From Ligustrum vulgare (lineage: Eukaryota; Streptophyta; Magnoliopsida; Lamiales; Oleaceae): a stretch of DNA of 64,000 nt. The notes under the pieces were generated by a model. It did not search any database and was not told the DNA's origin. It worked only from the letters and a program-made list of their open reading frames with translations. The DNA lies in assembly GCA_963555705.1 (NCBI GenBank), contig OY743168.1, forward strand, positions 20,280,139 through 20,344,138, in the 5' to 3' direction. Both the position numbers and the translations under genes were made by a program. This document shows, in pieces, positions 46,446-58,113 of this stretch. The stretch's first letter is position 1; each line of letters begins with the position of its first letter.

Positions 46446-46959
46446 TAGGGATGGCAAAAAAACCCGAAGGACCCGAAACCCGGAGGACCCGAAATGACCT
46501 GCCCTGAAAATTACCCGCCCCGTCGAGTCCGCGGGGCGGGTTTCGGAGCGGACCGCCCCGCCCCGTGACCCGATATTTTTATTTTTTTTTATAATAATGA
46601 GAAACTAAAATAAATTTGATGAAGTCCAGAAGAATTGAACATCGGTGGAATTTAGGGATATGAGAATATACAACCACTATACCATTATATTGTTTATTGA
46701 TTTTTTTCTTCAAGTATATACGTATTATTTTTAAAGTTCAAACTTAAAAACTCTAACTAGTTCAACGTCTAAATTTTTCACGTAAAATTTCATTACCAAT
46801 TTATTTATTTAAAAAAAAAAAAAAAATCGGGTCCTTAGCGAGGCGGGAGGTCGCCCCGCCCCACCCTGCCCAGCGACTTCGCGGGTCGCGGGGCGAGGCA
46901 GGGCAGGGTGTTTTCGGGTCCGGGGCGGGGCGGCCCTGACCCGTCCCATTGCCATCCAT
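46446..46959. mobile_element. 514-bp Mutator-type non-autonomous element
   Basis: Ends TAGGGATGGCAA and, on the other strand, TGGATGGCAATGGG, inside a perfect 9-bp duplication ATTCGTCAT (46437-46445 and 46960-46968). The terminal parts are GC-rich (CGGGGCGGG, CCCGCCCCG) and the middle is AT-rich. No transposase. It is nested in the leader of the antisense gene. Confidence 0.85.
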
Positions 46960-47300
46960 ATTCGTCATCTGAAGGTAAACCTCTTGGTCTCTGTATATGT
47001 GAAACTTTTCTATTTTTAGTTTCTCATTGTGGGTTTGAAAATTTTGTTTTTGCACCTTGTTTTTCTTTCGTTGAGTCTGATCCACCTTTAAAACAAAAGA
47101 AAAAAATGGAAAGAGTTGGGGGAACGGGTTCACAGGAAATGTTAGCAATGGCGATTCCCGTCAGGGGTTTCTGCCCCATCTCTTTATCGATTTTTAGTTC
47201 CCGTTTCTTTAGGGAGCAGATTAAGAGGAGAAATAGGAAAACCAGTGGCATAATTTATTTGAGTGATTCTGACAGCGAAGAAGAAAAACACCAGAACTAC

Positions 47301-49892
47301 ATGGCTCATTTGTCATCCGAGGAGGAGTCCGCGCTAAGAGAACTCCGAAGCAAACGAGACAGGGATTTAGGAGGAGAAAAGGCGGCAGGCTCCTCTTCAG
47401 GTCACCAGGACATCGGCTTGATTGTTAGGGCGCCATTTAGGGTGCATAGGGAAGAGTTGGGTTTGACTGCTGAGGAGATCGCTCAGGTAGAGGATTGGGT
47501 TGACCAGGTCAACAAAGTTTCAGGCTACCATGTGGATCCTGATCCAAACCCAGATTCATGGGAGAGCAGTGAGGTTGCTACTGAAATCCGGAGGGTCGAT
47601 TTGGCCTCGGCTTCGACAAAATTCAGGTTGCTAGAGGGGGTCCATTTGGTGCTCCCTACTCCTTCCTGCCGACCTTGCAGCCCTCATCCAAGCCAAGCGG
47701 CAATATGCTACGATGCCCTTTCTTGCGGGATGAGGCTCCCCCTGCATCCCTTTTTCAGGGCATTACTTAGGAGCTATAACTTGTGCCCCTACCAGCTGGC
47801 CCCCAATTTCTGGACTCAGGCCGTGGGGACTTGGTTGGCGTGGCAAGAGGTCAACCCGGATCATCCCATCTCACTGCACATCATTCACACTCTCTATACT
47901 TTGAAGAAATCAGTTAGGAGAGAGAGGGACGTGAGATCGGATGTTAGGGATTGGTATTATTTGTCCCCCAGAGGCTCTTATCCTCCTGTCATTACCGGTC
48001 ACCCTACCTCAATAAAGAACTGGAGGAACCAGTGGTTCTGGGTTGCTGGGAAGTGGCAGAGTTCTCCTGTGGACCCTAGTCCAGAAATTACAGTTCCCCG
48101 AACTCTTTCCCTACCTAGTGAGTCTTATATTTGCTTTAGGGTCTTTAAGTGTCATGCGTCTTTTGTTCCTTTATCCATACTTACTTTTCTTGACTGCTTC
48201 TTAACATATTATTGGCTTATGGTAGGGGACACTTTTGCCCATCTCCTTCCTGACGCAGATCTAGCGGCAGTAAGGCGTCTATTTGCCTACAAGGGCACTT
48301 TCCAAGGGGTCATCCAACAGAACAAGTTATTTGTTAAGCACGGCCTTATGCGAGCCATGAGTAAGTTCTCCTTCTTATTGCTGTTACATCTTGTGTTCTT
48401 TTCCGTTCATAACCCCATCGTCCTCTTTTTCTTGTTAGGTTCCAAAGAATTCCCAAAAATTTCTTTAAAGAGCCTCATGGCCACGAAGATCCCTCCAGCT
48501 CTACGCCACGGGAGCGAGGTTGAAAGGAAGCAGAAAGCAATTTTGGCCGACCTGCAAATTGGGGTGGCAAGGGAAGTGTCTGAGAGGTCTACTTCCCAAC
48601 TTCAAGGACCTCTTCCAGCTCTACTGCCACCGCCCACTCTGCTGTCGGTGGGTCCCCAACAACCCAACATTGCTGGAGAGGCAGATCCTGAAAAAGGTGT
48701 CACCAAAGGAAAAGGGAAGAGGTCGGATAGAGGCGGACCCAAGAGGGGCAGGGAGGCTAAGGATGTCTCAGTGCCACCTTTCTTATCCGAGGACATTTCG
48801 GAGCAAGCACCTGAGGAGGAGCCCGCCCCCTTAAAGAGGCTCAGAAGAGGCAAAGGCAAGGAGTCCACTTCCACGCCTCCGCCATCAATGACCGAGGAAT
48901 TGGAGGACGATCCAAATGTGCCCGTCTCAGGCCTAGCTTATGAAGTGACACCAGAGGGGGCGGAAGAGCTCAAGCATATTAGAACCAGCATCCTCCCAAG
49001 AGATGTCACTTTCAGCTCTTCGTTGTTTGACTCCCCCAGTTCGCCTCCAGCCAGGGCGGCCTTAGTTACTGAACAATTTTGGACAGAGGGTTGGGCCGTC
49101 TTTTCCTCCGGTGCTACTCCCTCTCGGAAGCTGCTCGCTGCCAAGGCTATGAATGCCAGAGCCCTGACCCTCATTGACGAGGTAGAGTCCTCCGTGGAGG
49201 TAGCTCAACGGGACAAGAGGGATGCCGAGACTGCTCTCTGCCACGCTGATAATATGCTCAAGGAGATCAATGACCTCAAGGCCCAGCTGTCCATAGCCCG
49301 CAAATCTTCTTCAGAAGAGAGGGCTAATGCGAAACGCCTCCAAGAGGATAATGACAAATTGAAGCATGACCTCCATGCCTCTGAGTCAGACGTGGCAGTC
49401 TTGTGCAAGAAATTGGATGATTCCAACCGAGCACAGTCTATCGCCTCTGAGGCCCTGGTCGTCGCTAATGCAGCCAAGTCGAAGTTAGAAGCTGAAGTGG
49501 CAGAAGTAAATGGCAAGCTGGGGAGGGAGCTGGAGGCTAGGAAGAAAGCTGAGGAGGACTACACTTCCCTGTAGAAACATATTGACTCCAAAATTTCTGA
49601 GGCCTTGGAGTGTACCATTGCGGCTAGGGTGCAGGAGGTTCTGGGTGAAGAAGTTTCTAAGGCAGTTCAGAACTTCAAGGATACTTTCGAAGATACCCCG
49701 GAATACGAGGCTATGCAGAGGGTCTTTGGGAACTTGGGGGCCAAACTGGCCTTAGGGGATGTGAAGGAAACTTTTCCGACACTGGACCTGTCCTCCATTG
49801 AGGCTTTTTACCCCGAGCTTCAAGATGATCCTGCGGATCCTCTGGGCGTGTCTGATAAAGGCCCCTTGGAAGATGTCCCTCCTCCACAATAA
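47301..49892 (+). CDS. Antisense coiled-coil gene of the Tat element (Transposase_28-like), one stop codon
   Basis: Plus-strand gene, opposite to gag-pol. Likely exons 47301-48117, 48226-48360 and 48439-49892, with introns A|GTGAGT..GGTAG and GA|GTAAGT..TTGTTAG. A further leader intron, AAG|GTAAAC (46975) to TTTCTTTAG (47211), would put the first usable ATG at 47301. If that intron is retained, the frame could start at 47106. N-terminal part: SDSDSEEEKHQNYMAHLSSE. Central part GMRLPLHPFFRALLRSYNLC then PNFWTQAVGTWLAWQE resembles the plant 'putative gypsy type transposon' family (Transposase_28). A basic/proline-rich linker follows, then a long coiled coil (about 49180-49570) and an acidic tail ending near GPLEDVPPPQ. 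A TAG at 49572-49574 interrupts the coiled coil; the same frame continues to 49892. Function unknown; extra antisense frames of this kind are known in Tat-lineage elements. Confidence 0.75.
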
Positions 49893-50134
49893 TCCTCTTC
49901 TGCATTTGTTAGCTTTAGTTTTTTGTTTTCTTCTTCTCTTTCTTTTTGTAAGTCCCCCAACACTTCATATTGTACATGTCTCATTTTTATGAATGGAGCA
50001 GTTTATTCATATTTTGGTGCAGCAACGTTTTTTTCTTTACTGCTTAAACATGAGTATTTCCAAGTGCGAGTAGTTCGTAATTGTATGACGATATGCGGGT
50101 ACCTGTAAATGTCTGTAAATGTCTGTAAATGTCT

Positions 50135-50735
50135 AGTCCCTCAGATTTAACGAGCTTAATGCGTTCACGCTTGCTGGTTAAATCTGATGTCGACCAACTT
50201 TTGAGCAACTTTTACCTTACATTTAGTAACACCTCTTACAACTTCGCATGAACTTCTGTTTGTGGCGTGCCCATTTTCAATCTATAATTTCGACGACGTG
50301 CGCTTATGTTTTTAGTACAGAAATAATGTAGGGACTTTTACCTTTGAATCCACAGTATTTAGTACGCATATGTCTTGTGAGCGTTTCGCTTAAGTGTATG
50401 CATGAAACTATCAACCACTTTGTGGAAACATTTAGTATTTCGCGCGAAAGAGCACCCCGTATGTACGAACTAATTTATCGTTTTTAGAACTTTGGTTCAT
50501 ATGACAATGTCTGAGGCACTTACGTCTGAGATTGTATGGATTTATTTTACCAACACACCCCATTTTTTACACAGTGATCGCCGTGTGGGCTTTATAAGAG
50601 TCCCTTGTTTTCAACAATTTCATGCATGACGAATACGCATGGCTAATTAGTATTTGGTGCAATCCTCATCATAATTAACTAGCGATTTCATACAATCATG
50701 CGACAACACTGTGCCTCATTGAAGTGGAATTTGAC
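50135..50735. other. Spacer between the two convergent genes of the Tat element
   Basis: Non-coding. A GTAAATGTCT unit repeated three times lies just to its left at 50104-50134. No polypurine tract is needed here because the 3' LTR is beyond the antisense gene. Confidence 0.4.
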
Positions 50736-53700
50736 TTATTGAAAATAGCGACGAAGGTGATCTGTGTTCCAAGGATTACACAAAGGTACCCCAGATAAAT
50801 CTTCAATTATATAGGTACCAGGTACCACCTCGGCTTTGATCCTGTAAGGGTCTTCCCAATTGGGACCCAAAGTCCCTACTCCCTGTTCTTGAGTTGAAAG
50901 AATAACCTTTTTTAGGACTAGGTCCCCAATATTAAAGCTTCGCCCTTTCACCCTTTTATTGTAGTATCGAGCCATCTTTTCCTGGTATCTGGCCATCATC
51001 GCTTGAGAATCGTTCCGTTTTTCCATGAGGAAATCCAAACCGGCCCTTTGTGCTTCTTCGTTTCTCACTTCATCATAATTAATTTGTCAAAGTTAGGGTA
51101 CCCCAATTTCGACGGGACATATTGCCTCGGCGCCATATGCTAATGAGAACGGTGTTTCACCAGTTGCGGTGTGAGAAGTGGTGCGAAGCGCCCATAGCAC
51201 TTGCGGGAGCTCATCTACCCATGCGCCCTTTTTGGACTCCAACTTCATTTTCAGGGTATTTTTTATGGTCTTGTTCACTGCTTCCACTTTCCCGTTGGCC
51301 TGCGGGTGATGTGGAGATGAAAACAACTTTCTAATTCCCAAATCATCGCACAACTCGTCTACGCTTCTGTTTTTAAACTGTTTAGCATTGTCACTAACCA
51401 GCGAATGGGGTATACCAAACCGGCATATGATATTCTTCCAAATGAATTTGGTGGTGTTGGCCTTGGTGATTCTCATAAGTGGTTCAGCCTCGACCCACTT
51501 GGTAAAGTAGTCAATTGCTACTATAGCAAAGCAATTATTTCCGGCACCCCTAGGCATAGGACCTATAATATCAACCCCCCATTTTGAAAAAGGCCAAGGG
51601 CTGGTCACCACGGTTAGCCTGTGATGTGGCTGATGCAGTATGGTTGCGTGTCTTTGGCATTTATCACACTTGCGCACAAAGTCATGAGAGTCCTTTCGCA
51701 TAGTGAGCCAAAAATACCCCTGTTTGAGGGCTTTCCGAGCTAGCGATAGTGCCCCGGCATGGTTGCCACATATACCTTCATAGATTTCCCTCATTACATA
51801 TCGCCCTTCCTCAGGCCCAACACATCTCAGCAACGGGGAGGTGAAACTCCGTTTATAGAGTAGATCATCCAAGAGCACGAAATTTGCAGCATACCTTTGC
51901 AATTTCCGAGCTGCTTCCGACTCGTTTGGCACTGTCTGGTGCCTCAAATATGCAATCAGCGGATTCATCCAGGATCTCTCTTCCTCTACCGTCAAAATCT
52001 CTGGTCCCGGCTCAATAGAGGAGGTCGACATGCGCTCAACCGGGATCAGATTATATAGCTCCGCATCACTGCTGCTTGCTAGTTTGGACAGAGTATCAGT
52101 GTTGGAGTTTTTTGTCCTGGGGATGTGCTGCAATTCCATTTCTTCAAAGTGCACCGCCAAATCTCTTACTTTCTTCAAGTAAGCAATCATAGACCTTCTT
52201 TGGCGGAAAATTGCCCATTGAATTGATTTACAACGAGCTGTGAATCGCTGTTCGCCACTTTGGATTTGATCTTCAAAGCTTTGGCAAGTCTTAACCCAGC
52301 TAACAACGCCTCGTACTCAGCAACGTTGTTCGAGGCTTTGAACTCAAAGCGGATTGCGCTATGTAGTTTAAACCCTTCTGGGCTTATTAGTAATATGCCT
52401 GCACCGGATAGCTCCTTAGCCGAGGACCCATCAACAAATAATTTCCACTCCTGGTTATCATCTGTGTTATCAACCATTTCGACCTCCGGTGAGTGGGTGA
52501 ATTCGACTACGAAGTCAGCCAAGGCTTGGCCTTTTATTGCAGTCCGAGGCGCATAGTGTATGTCAAACTGGCTGATTTCTATCGCCCATTTCAGTAACCT
52601 CCCTGATATATCTGGTTTTTGCAACACTTGTCTCATGGGAAAGTTGGTGAGCACGTGTATGGAGTGTGCCTGAAAGTAGGGACGAAGTTTTCGAGAAGCG
52701 GTGAGTAGTGAGAGGGCAAGTTTCTCCATATCTGGGTAGCGTGTCTCCGCATCTAGCATGGCTTTGCTCACGTAATATACTGGAAATTGATTCCCCTCCT
52801 CTTCTCTGACCAACACGGAGCTAACAGCCTCCTTGGACACAGCCAAATACAAGTAGAGAGGCTCGCCAGCCTTTGGCTTTGATAGCAATGGGGGTCGCCC
52901 CAAGCATGTTTTCGGGTCGGCGAAGGCCTGCTCACACTCCGGTGTCCACTGGAATCATTTCCCCCTATTAGGATCCTGAAAAACGCAAGCATTTGTCTGT
53001 GGATTTGGAGACGAATCGATTCAAGGCTGCAATTCTTCCCGTTAAGCTTTGCATCTCCTTTGGATTTCGAGGCGATTGCATGTTTAACAAAGCATTGATT
53101 TTGTCGGGATTAGCTTCGATTCCTCTTTTATTCACCATGAACCCAAGAAATTTTCCAGATGCTACTCCAAATGCACATTTCGCTGGGTTGAGCTTCATTC
53201 GATATTTCCTCAAAACATCGAAGGCCTCTTACAAATGGCGGATATGATCCGCGGCGACCATGCTTTTGACCAACATGTCATCAACATACACCTCCATGGT
53301 GTTTCCCAATTGTTTTACAAACATGCGATTTACTAGCCTCTGATAGGTAGCTCCCGCATTTTTCAAGCCGAACGGCATTGCTCTGTAGCTATAGAGTCCT
53401 CTATCTGTTATAAACGAGGTATGCTCCTCATCCGATTCGTACATGGGGATCTGATTGTATCCGGAGTAAGCATCCATGAAGCTAAGCAGCTCATGCCCTG
53501 CTGTAGAGTCAACTAATTGATCGATCCGGGGCAGTGGGAAGCTGTCTTTTGGACATGCCTGGTTCAAGTTCAAAAAATCAATACATACTCTAAGCTTCCC
53601 ATTGTGTTTTGGTACCAAAACAGGGTTTGATACCCACTTCGGATAGCGCGATTCTCTGATGAAGCCATTTTTTAATAGCTTCATGACCTCGTCTTTCAAG

Positions 53701-54766
53701 GCCTCATACTTTTCCGAACTCATAGGTCTTCTCTTCTGCCTATGCCCAGGGCTTCGTGGATCAATCTGGAGTCTGTGAAATGCCTCCTTAGGATCGATCC
53801 CAACCATGTCGCCGTGCTTCCATGCGAATACATCGAGATTTTCAAGTAAGAAGCTCTTCATTTGATTTTTGTATTCAATTGGTGAATCCAATCCGATCTG
53901 CAATTCCTTGATCGGATCAAGCGGGTCTACGCCGAAGCATTCTAGCCTTTCGGCTGGAGTGGAGCAATTGTCTCCTACCATTCTAGGGTCCAGATCTTCC
54001 AGGTCCTCTTCTAATGTCATCTTGACATCTTTGGTTCCAGAAAGCTCTTCACCCAATCTTTCAGGGTCTGGAGAAGCCTCTGCCATAGCTACATCGCTAA
54101 TCATGTTCAAGCTTCGATCTTGAAACTTTCGGATTGCGTTCGTGTAACAGGCCCGCGACTCGGTTTGGCTCCTTCTCACAGTCACAACACCATGTTCTGT
54201 GGGGAACTTCATGCAAATGTACTTTGTATGCGTTGCAGCCCCTAAGTCAATGAGACTGGGCCTCCCAATTGAGCCATGATAAGAGGAGATTTTGTCCACA
54301 ACCAAAAATTCCATAGGGATTCTGGAAATGGCTGGTGCTTGCCCTACTTCAGTCAGTAGGGTTATGGATCCTCTGGGGTTATGCTATCTCCTGTGAACCC
54401 ATATATCGGGTCAGGGACTGGTATGAGTGAAGCATTGATCCCCATTTTATCGAAAGTTACCCCGTAAATTACATTTACCGAGGCACCGTCGTCTACCATC
54501 ATCCGTGATAATCCATTCCAAGCTACCACCCTGATAACCAATGCGTCGTTGTGTGGGAAGTGCACCCCAATGGCATCGTCTTGCGTGAATGTGATGGATT
54601 CCGTCCGAGGCATCCCAACAGGATGTGAATGGATATGATAATTCACGTTGGCAGGCTGTTTGGCCTCCCTTATATACCTTTTCTTGGAGTTGTTGGTGCT
54701 CCCACCCGGGTGGGGGCCTCCCAGTATCGTGTCTATTTCACGAATGGGGAGGTCGGCCACAGGCAC
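50736..54766 (-). pseudogene. Tat pol: protease, RT, RNase H and integrase, many breaks
   Basis: Protease MMVDDGASVNVIYG near 54490. A frameshift near 54370 follows. RT has [29 protein letters not shown] and EVYVDDMLVKSM (about 53290). TAA at 53231-53229 replaces a glutamine codon. Two frame changes lie between about 52995 and 52930. RNase H: KLFVDGSSAKELSGAGILL and SNNVAEYEALLAGLRLA. A one-base frame change near 52190 separates it from integrase, which has a zinc-binding part (CGNHAGALSLARKA, CDKCQRH), WGVDIIGPMPRG, LVSDNAKQF and HHPQANGKVEAVNKTIK. Another shift near 51090 precedes the C-terminal part. The catalytic residues of RT and integrase remain visible, so the decay is by scattered point changes. 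Confidence 0.88.
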
Positions 54767-54930
54767 AGGTGGCTCCCGTGTATCTTTAGCATGCGCCGAG
54801 GTGGTATCTTGGCCCCTATTCTTGTCTCTTTGACGATTGTCAATTCTTTCCTTAGTTGAGTTCTTCCACGGAGCTCTCCTATCAGCTCGGTTGAACTTCT
54901 GACCACCAGTTTTCTGGGTTCTCCCTGTGT

Positions 54931-56697
54931 CTAGGGGAAAATCTCCCCCCTTCTCCCCTGCGCTTTTTGGTCAGCTAGCATGTGAATTTCCCAGCAATCC
55001 TCCGTTGCATGGCCGTAATATCTGTGATAGGCGCAGTAAGCCCCAATCATGGGCTGTTTTCCACTTCGGCCGCTTTCCGCTCTTCCTTGAGCCGTGAGGG
55101 GATTTTGAGAAGGGGTGTTAGAGTGTAAGTGAGGGATAACTTCCGTGATTTCTGCTGCAAAGCTAGATCCCGTCCCCGGAAATGAACGAGGCGCGCCACC
55201 TCGGCTACCGCCGATCCTATCCTTGTTTCCTCCCTTTTTGAGGTCCGCTTCATTGGAATATCCATGGTTGTATCTCCCTTGGGGGTGATTATCTCTGGCC
55301 CTAGCCATTTCCTCTGATACAATCTCTTCCTTCATCAGGTCTACCAGGGTATTGTAATCACTTGGTTTCCTGCTCCGGACATCCCTCCAAAACATGCTGT
55401 TCATATCTAGCCCTCCTTTTAGGACGGAAAACATCTCCGCTTCTGTGATATTTTCGCAGATATGCATTTCTTCAGTAAATCTAGCTAGGTAACTTTTCAG
55501 AGATTCGTCCCTTCCTTGCCTCAGATCCTAAAGGCGCTGGAGTGGGAGTTGACCAGGCCTGGAAGAAACAAAGCCATTCTTAAAAGCAGTTTTCATGTCC
55601 CTCCAACTGTGGATGCTTCCAGGAGGGAGTTTTTTATACCATCGTATGGCACTTCCCTCAAGGGTTAAAGCAAAAGCTTTAGATTTCAGTGTCGAGGTGG
55701 CCCCGACTATTTCCATGCTGGCGCGGTAATTTAACAGGTGATCATCAGGGTCACCTCGGCCAGAGTATTTTGCTATTTCTGGCATCTCAAAGTCATGGGG
55801 GACGGGGCATCTACGGAGGCCCTTTGTGAAGGGACTTACTTCCTCTTCGTCATCCAACTCGTATGACGGCAGCTCGCTGTTCTCGTCGTGACCGGAATAC
55901 TCCGGGTCACGGTATTGGCCATAGAGCGGCGGAGCGTGCTCCTGCCTTTGTGGTGGTGGAACGCGGCCGTAGTTTGGCCTTTCATGGCTCTGTAATTCGT
56001 TACGAGGATTAGTCCGAACTGCTTCGGCTCTTCTTTCTTGCCTATTCCTAGGCTCATGTACTGATGCCATCCTTTCTCCCCTCATACCTTGTTGGTCCCT
56101 GTACATTTGATCCTGCGATAAGGCTTCTTCAGCACGTCGCTCATGCCTATTTCTAGGCTCTGCGGCATTATGCCGACCTGGGTCCGTTTGTCCCCGTCGT
56201 TGTCCCCTGAATAACCCTCCTATTCGACTGAAAACACTGCCGGATTTTGCGGGAGAAGCCTCCCTGCGTCTAGCTGGGAGTGGGTTTTGTTCCCCATGCG
56301 TCTCATATTCTGGTTCTCTCTCGTAGAAGGGCTCGGATTCCACTTTGGCGTATGCCTGCGGGTCCTGATAGTAATAAGATACAGTGGCCGCCTCGGATGG
56401 TGAATAATGTGGCTATGAGTATTTCTGAGGCATCACGGGTTCGTTCACCGCATACCCTCTGGCCATAAAGGCATTCATTGCAGCAGTCTGTTCTATTTGC
56501 TGCCTCTGCATCTCCAGCATTTGGGCCGCCATAAGTGTCATGTCTCGCATCATGCGGCTATTTCGGTTCCGGCAAGGTGGATTAGGTTGTGCCACTTCCT
56601 CGTTGGCGTTTTCATGGAGTTCTTGAGGAATTTCGTCCTCGCTGTGTCGGCCACTTCTCCCCCTACGAGGGTTAACATCAGCGTCCCTTTCATTCAT
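54931..56697 (-). pseudogene. Tat gag with two nonsense codons
   Basis: ATG at 56697 (MNERDADVNPRRGRSGRH). The frame is broken by TAG at 56415-56413 and TAG at 55530-55528 but otherwise reads through. An arginine- and glutamate-rich N-terminal part is followed by the gag core (MPEIAKYSGRGDPDDHLLNY, FALTLEGSAIRWYKKLPPGS, ITEAEMFSVLKGGL). A zinc-finger-like CAYHRYYGHATEDCWEI lies near 55030-54985. Confidence 0.85.
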
Positions 56698-56744
56698 GTT
56701 TCAGAAGAGTTTCTGGTCTTAGATTGCTTTTCAAGGATAGATAG

Positions 56745-57125
56745 ACCTTTGTCTCGCTGTTTCAAGCCTTTTCCAAGGTTGTTAAACTTATGTTTCAAAG
56801 TTCTTTACCTTTTTCAAGGGTGTTTAAACTTATGTTTCAAAATTCTTTACCTTTTTCAAGGGTGTTTAAACTTATGTTTCAAAGTTCTTTACCTTTTTCA
56901 AGGTTATTGCACTTATATTTCAGTCAAGGTTAACGGACTTGTCTTTCAAAGCTTTTACCTTTTTCAAGGCCAACCAGCTTATCTTTCAAAGCTCCTACCT
57001 TTTTCAAGGCCAACCAACTTATCTTTCAAAACTCCTACCTTTTTCAAGGCCAACCAGCTTATCTTTCAAAGCTCCTACCTTTTTCAAGGCCAATCAGCTT
57101 ATCTTTCAAAGCTCTTTGCAGTTAT
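56745..57125 (-). repeat. About nine tandem repeats of 40-42 bp in the element leader
   Basis: Plus-strand unit: CTTATCTTTCAAAGCTC, then CTACCTTTTTCAAGGCCAAC. The copies fall in two subtypes: TGTTTAAACTTATGTTTC in the units near 56780-56900, and GGCCAACCAGCTTATC in those near 56960-57120. One unit between them is shortened. They lie between the primer site and the gag start. Confidence 0.85.
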
Positions 57126-57218
57126 CCGCTCTATTGTAAGAGGTTATTCGTCCTTTTTCAGGACTACCTTTCTATGTGTGGCTTTTTACCATGTGTTTTC
57201 GTAGTTAGCAGTATGGCT

Positions 57219-57236
57219 TCCCACAGACGGCGCCAA
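57219..57236 (-). promoter_or_regulatory. Primer-binding site
   Basis: TGGCGCCGTCTGTGGGAA on the minus strand starts three bases inside the 5' LTR. It begins with the TGG complementary to tRNA CCA ends; I do not assign the tRNA. Confidence 0.75.
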
Positions 57237-57238
57237 AA

Positions 57239-57899
57239 TGTTGACCACGAAATCCAGAAGGACCTTGTACCAACACGTCTCAGCTCCTCCCTCTTGAACA
57301 CGTGGATCTCCTGCGCACTGTGACAAACAATCAGTTTGCAAAAGGGGCTGAGGTGGCTCTCGTTTGCACTCCGATGCCTAAGTCAGTACTCATTTTGGAC
57401 AAGTATATATTGGGTGCGGGAAATATAAATGTGTAGAAGAGAAAAAAGGGAGTGAGAGAAATATAGAGTTAAGAATGAGAAATTGCTAACCCCTTCCTTG
57501 GAGACGATTGTGCTTCATTTATAGTGGAACTTCTTGTCTCGGATTGCGACACGTGGCATACTTTACACTTGTCATCACCCTAGCTTATGGATGTGACAAT
57601 CTTGCTTTTCAACCGTAATCATTGCTACATTTCGTAGGGGATGGGCGCCTGTCACGTCTGGGTACAGGCAATGTCCCATCACTGACTCTATCTCTCTCTT
57701 CTGGTCAGCGCCATAAAGCGCCCCGGCTGAGTATAAAGCACATCGGCTAGGGCGTTAACCAGGTCGGCTAAAGAGATTTGCTTGACATACCACCTCGGCA
57801 TTCATCCCAAGGTGATATTTTAGGCCTTAGCTGTGGGTCAAGGTCCGTTGGGCCTTCGTTGGTGGGTCACTGTACCCTTCTTTGGGCCCGGATTCAACA
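57239..57899 (-). repeat. Tat element 5' LTR (661 bp)
   Basis: Same length as the LTR at 45177-45837 and about 98 percent identical by eye. Confidence 0.9.
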
Positions 57900-57904
57900 A
57901 TAAT

Positions 57905-58113
57905 AATAATTACCAAAACATTAGTTTATACATAAAAAACATCTTGCAGAGCACGGATGATAATGTCATTAATGATACATGTATCATAATAATTGCTAAA
58001 ACAATTAATATAATATTTTATTTTCTTTGGCAAATAATTCCAGATTTAAAAAGTTGTTTTGGCTAAAAACTATTTGCGAATTTTGGTGACGACACTTTAT
58101 TTATAAATATAGA
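57905..58113. other. Spacer between the Tat element and the Helitron
   Basis: Short AT-rich sequence, with no feature beyond the (AAT)3-4 run at the Tat target site. Confidence 0.4.

Larger units (their letters stand above)
45177..57899 (-). mobile_element. Tat-lineage Ty3-gypsy retrotransposon with antisense gene
   Basis: Target duplication ATAAT (45172-45176 and 57900-57904) bounds two 661-bp LTRs that differ at about 15 positions by eye. On the minus strand the order is 5' LTR, primer site, leader with 40-bp repeats, gag, protease, RT, RNase H, integrase, spacer, 3' LTR. A separate gene on the plus strand (46231-49990) lies between integrase and the 3' LTR. Such extra frames are known in some Tat-lineage elements. 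A 514-bp DNA element is nested at 46446-46959. The polyprotein is broken at many points. Confidence 0.9.

Noticed and set aside
46908..47300. The first 131 codons of the long plus-strand frame in the Tat element
   Set aside because: The start codon lies inside the nested Mutator-type element and the frame crosses a likely leader intron, so the coding start is placed downstream.
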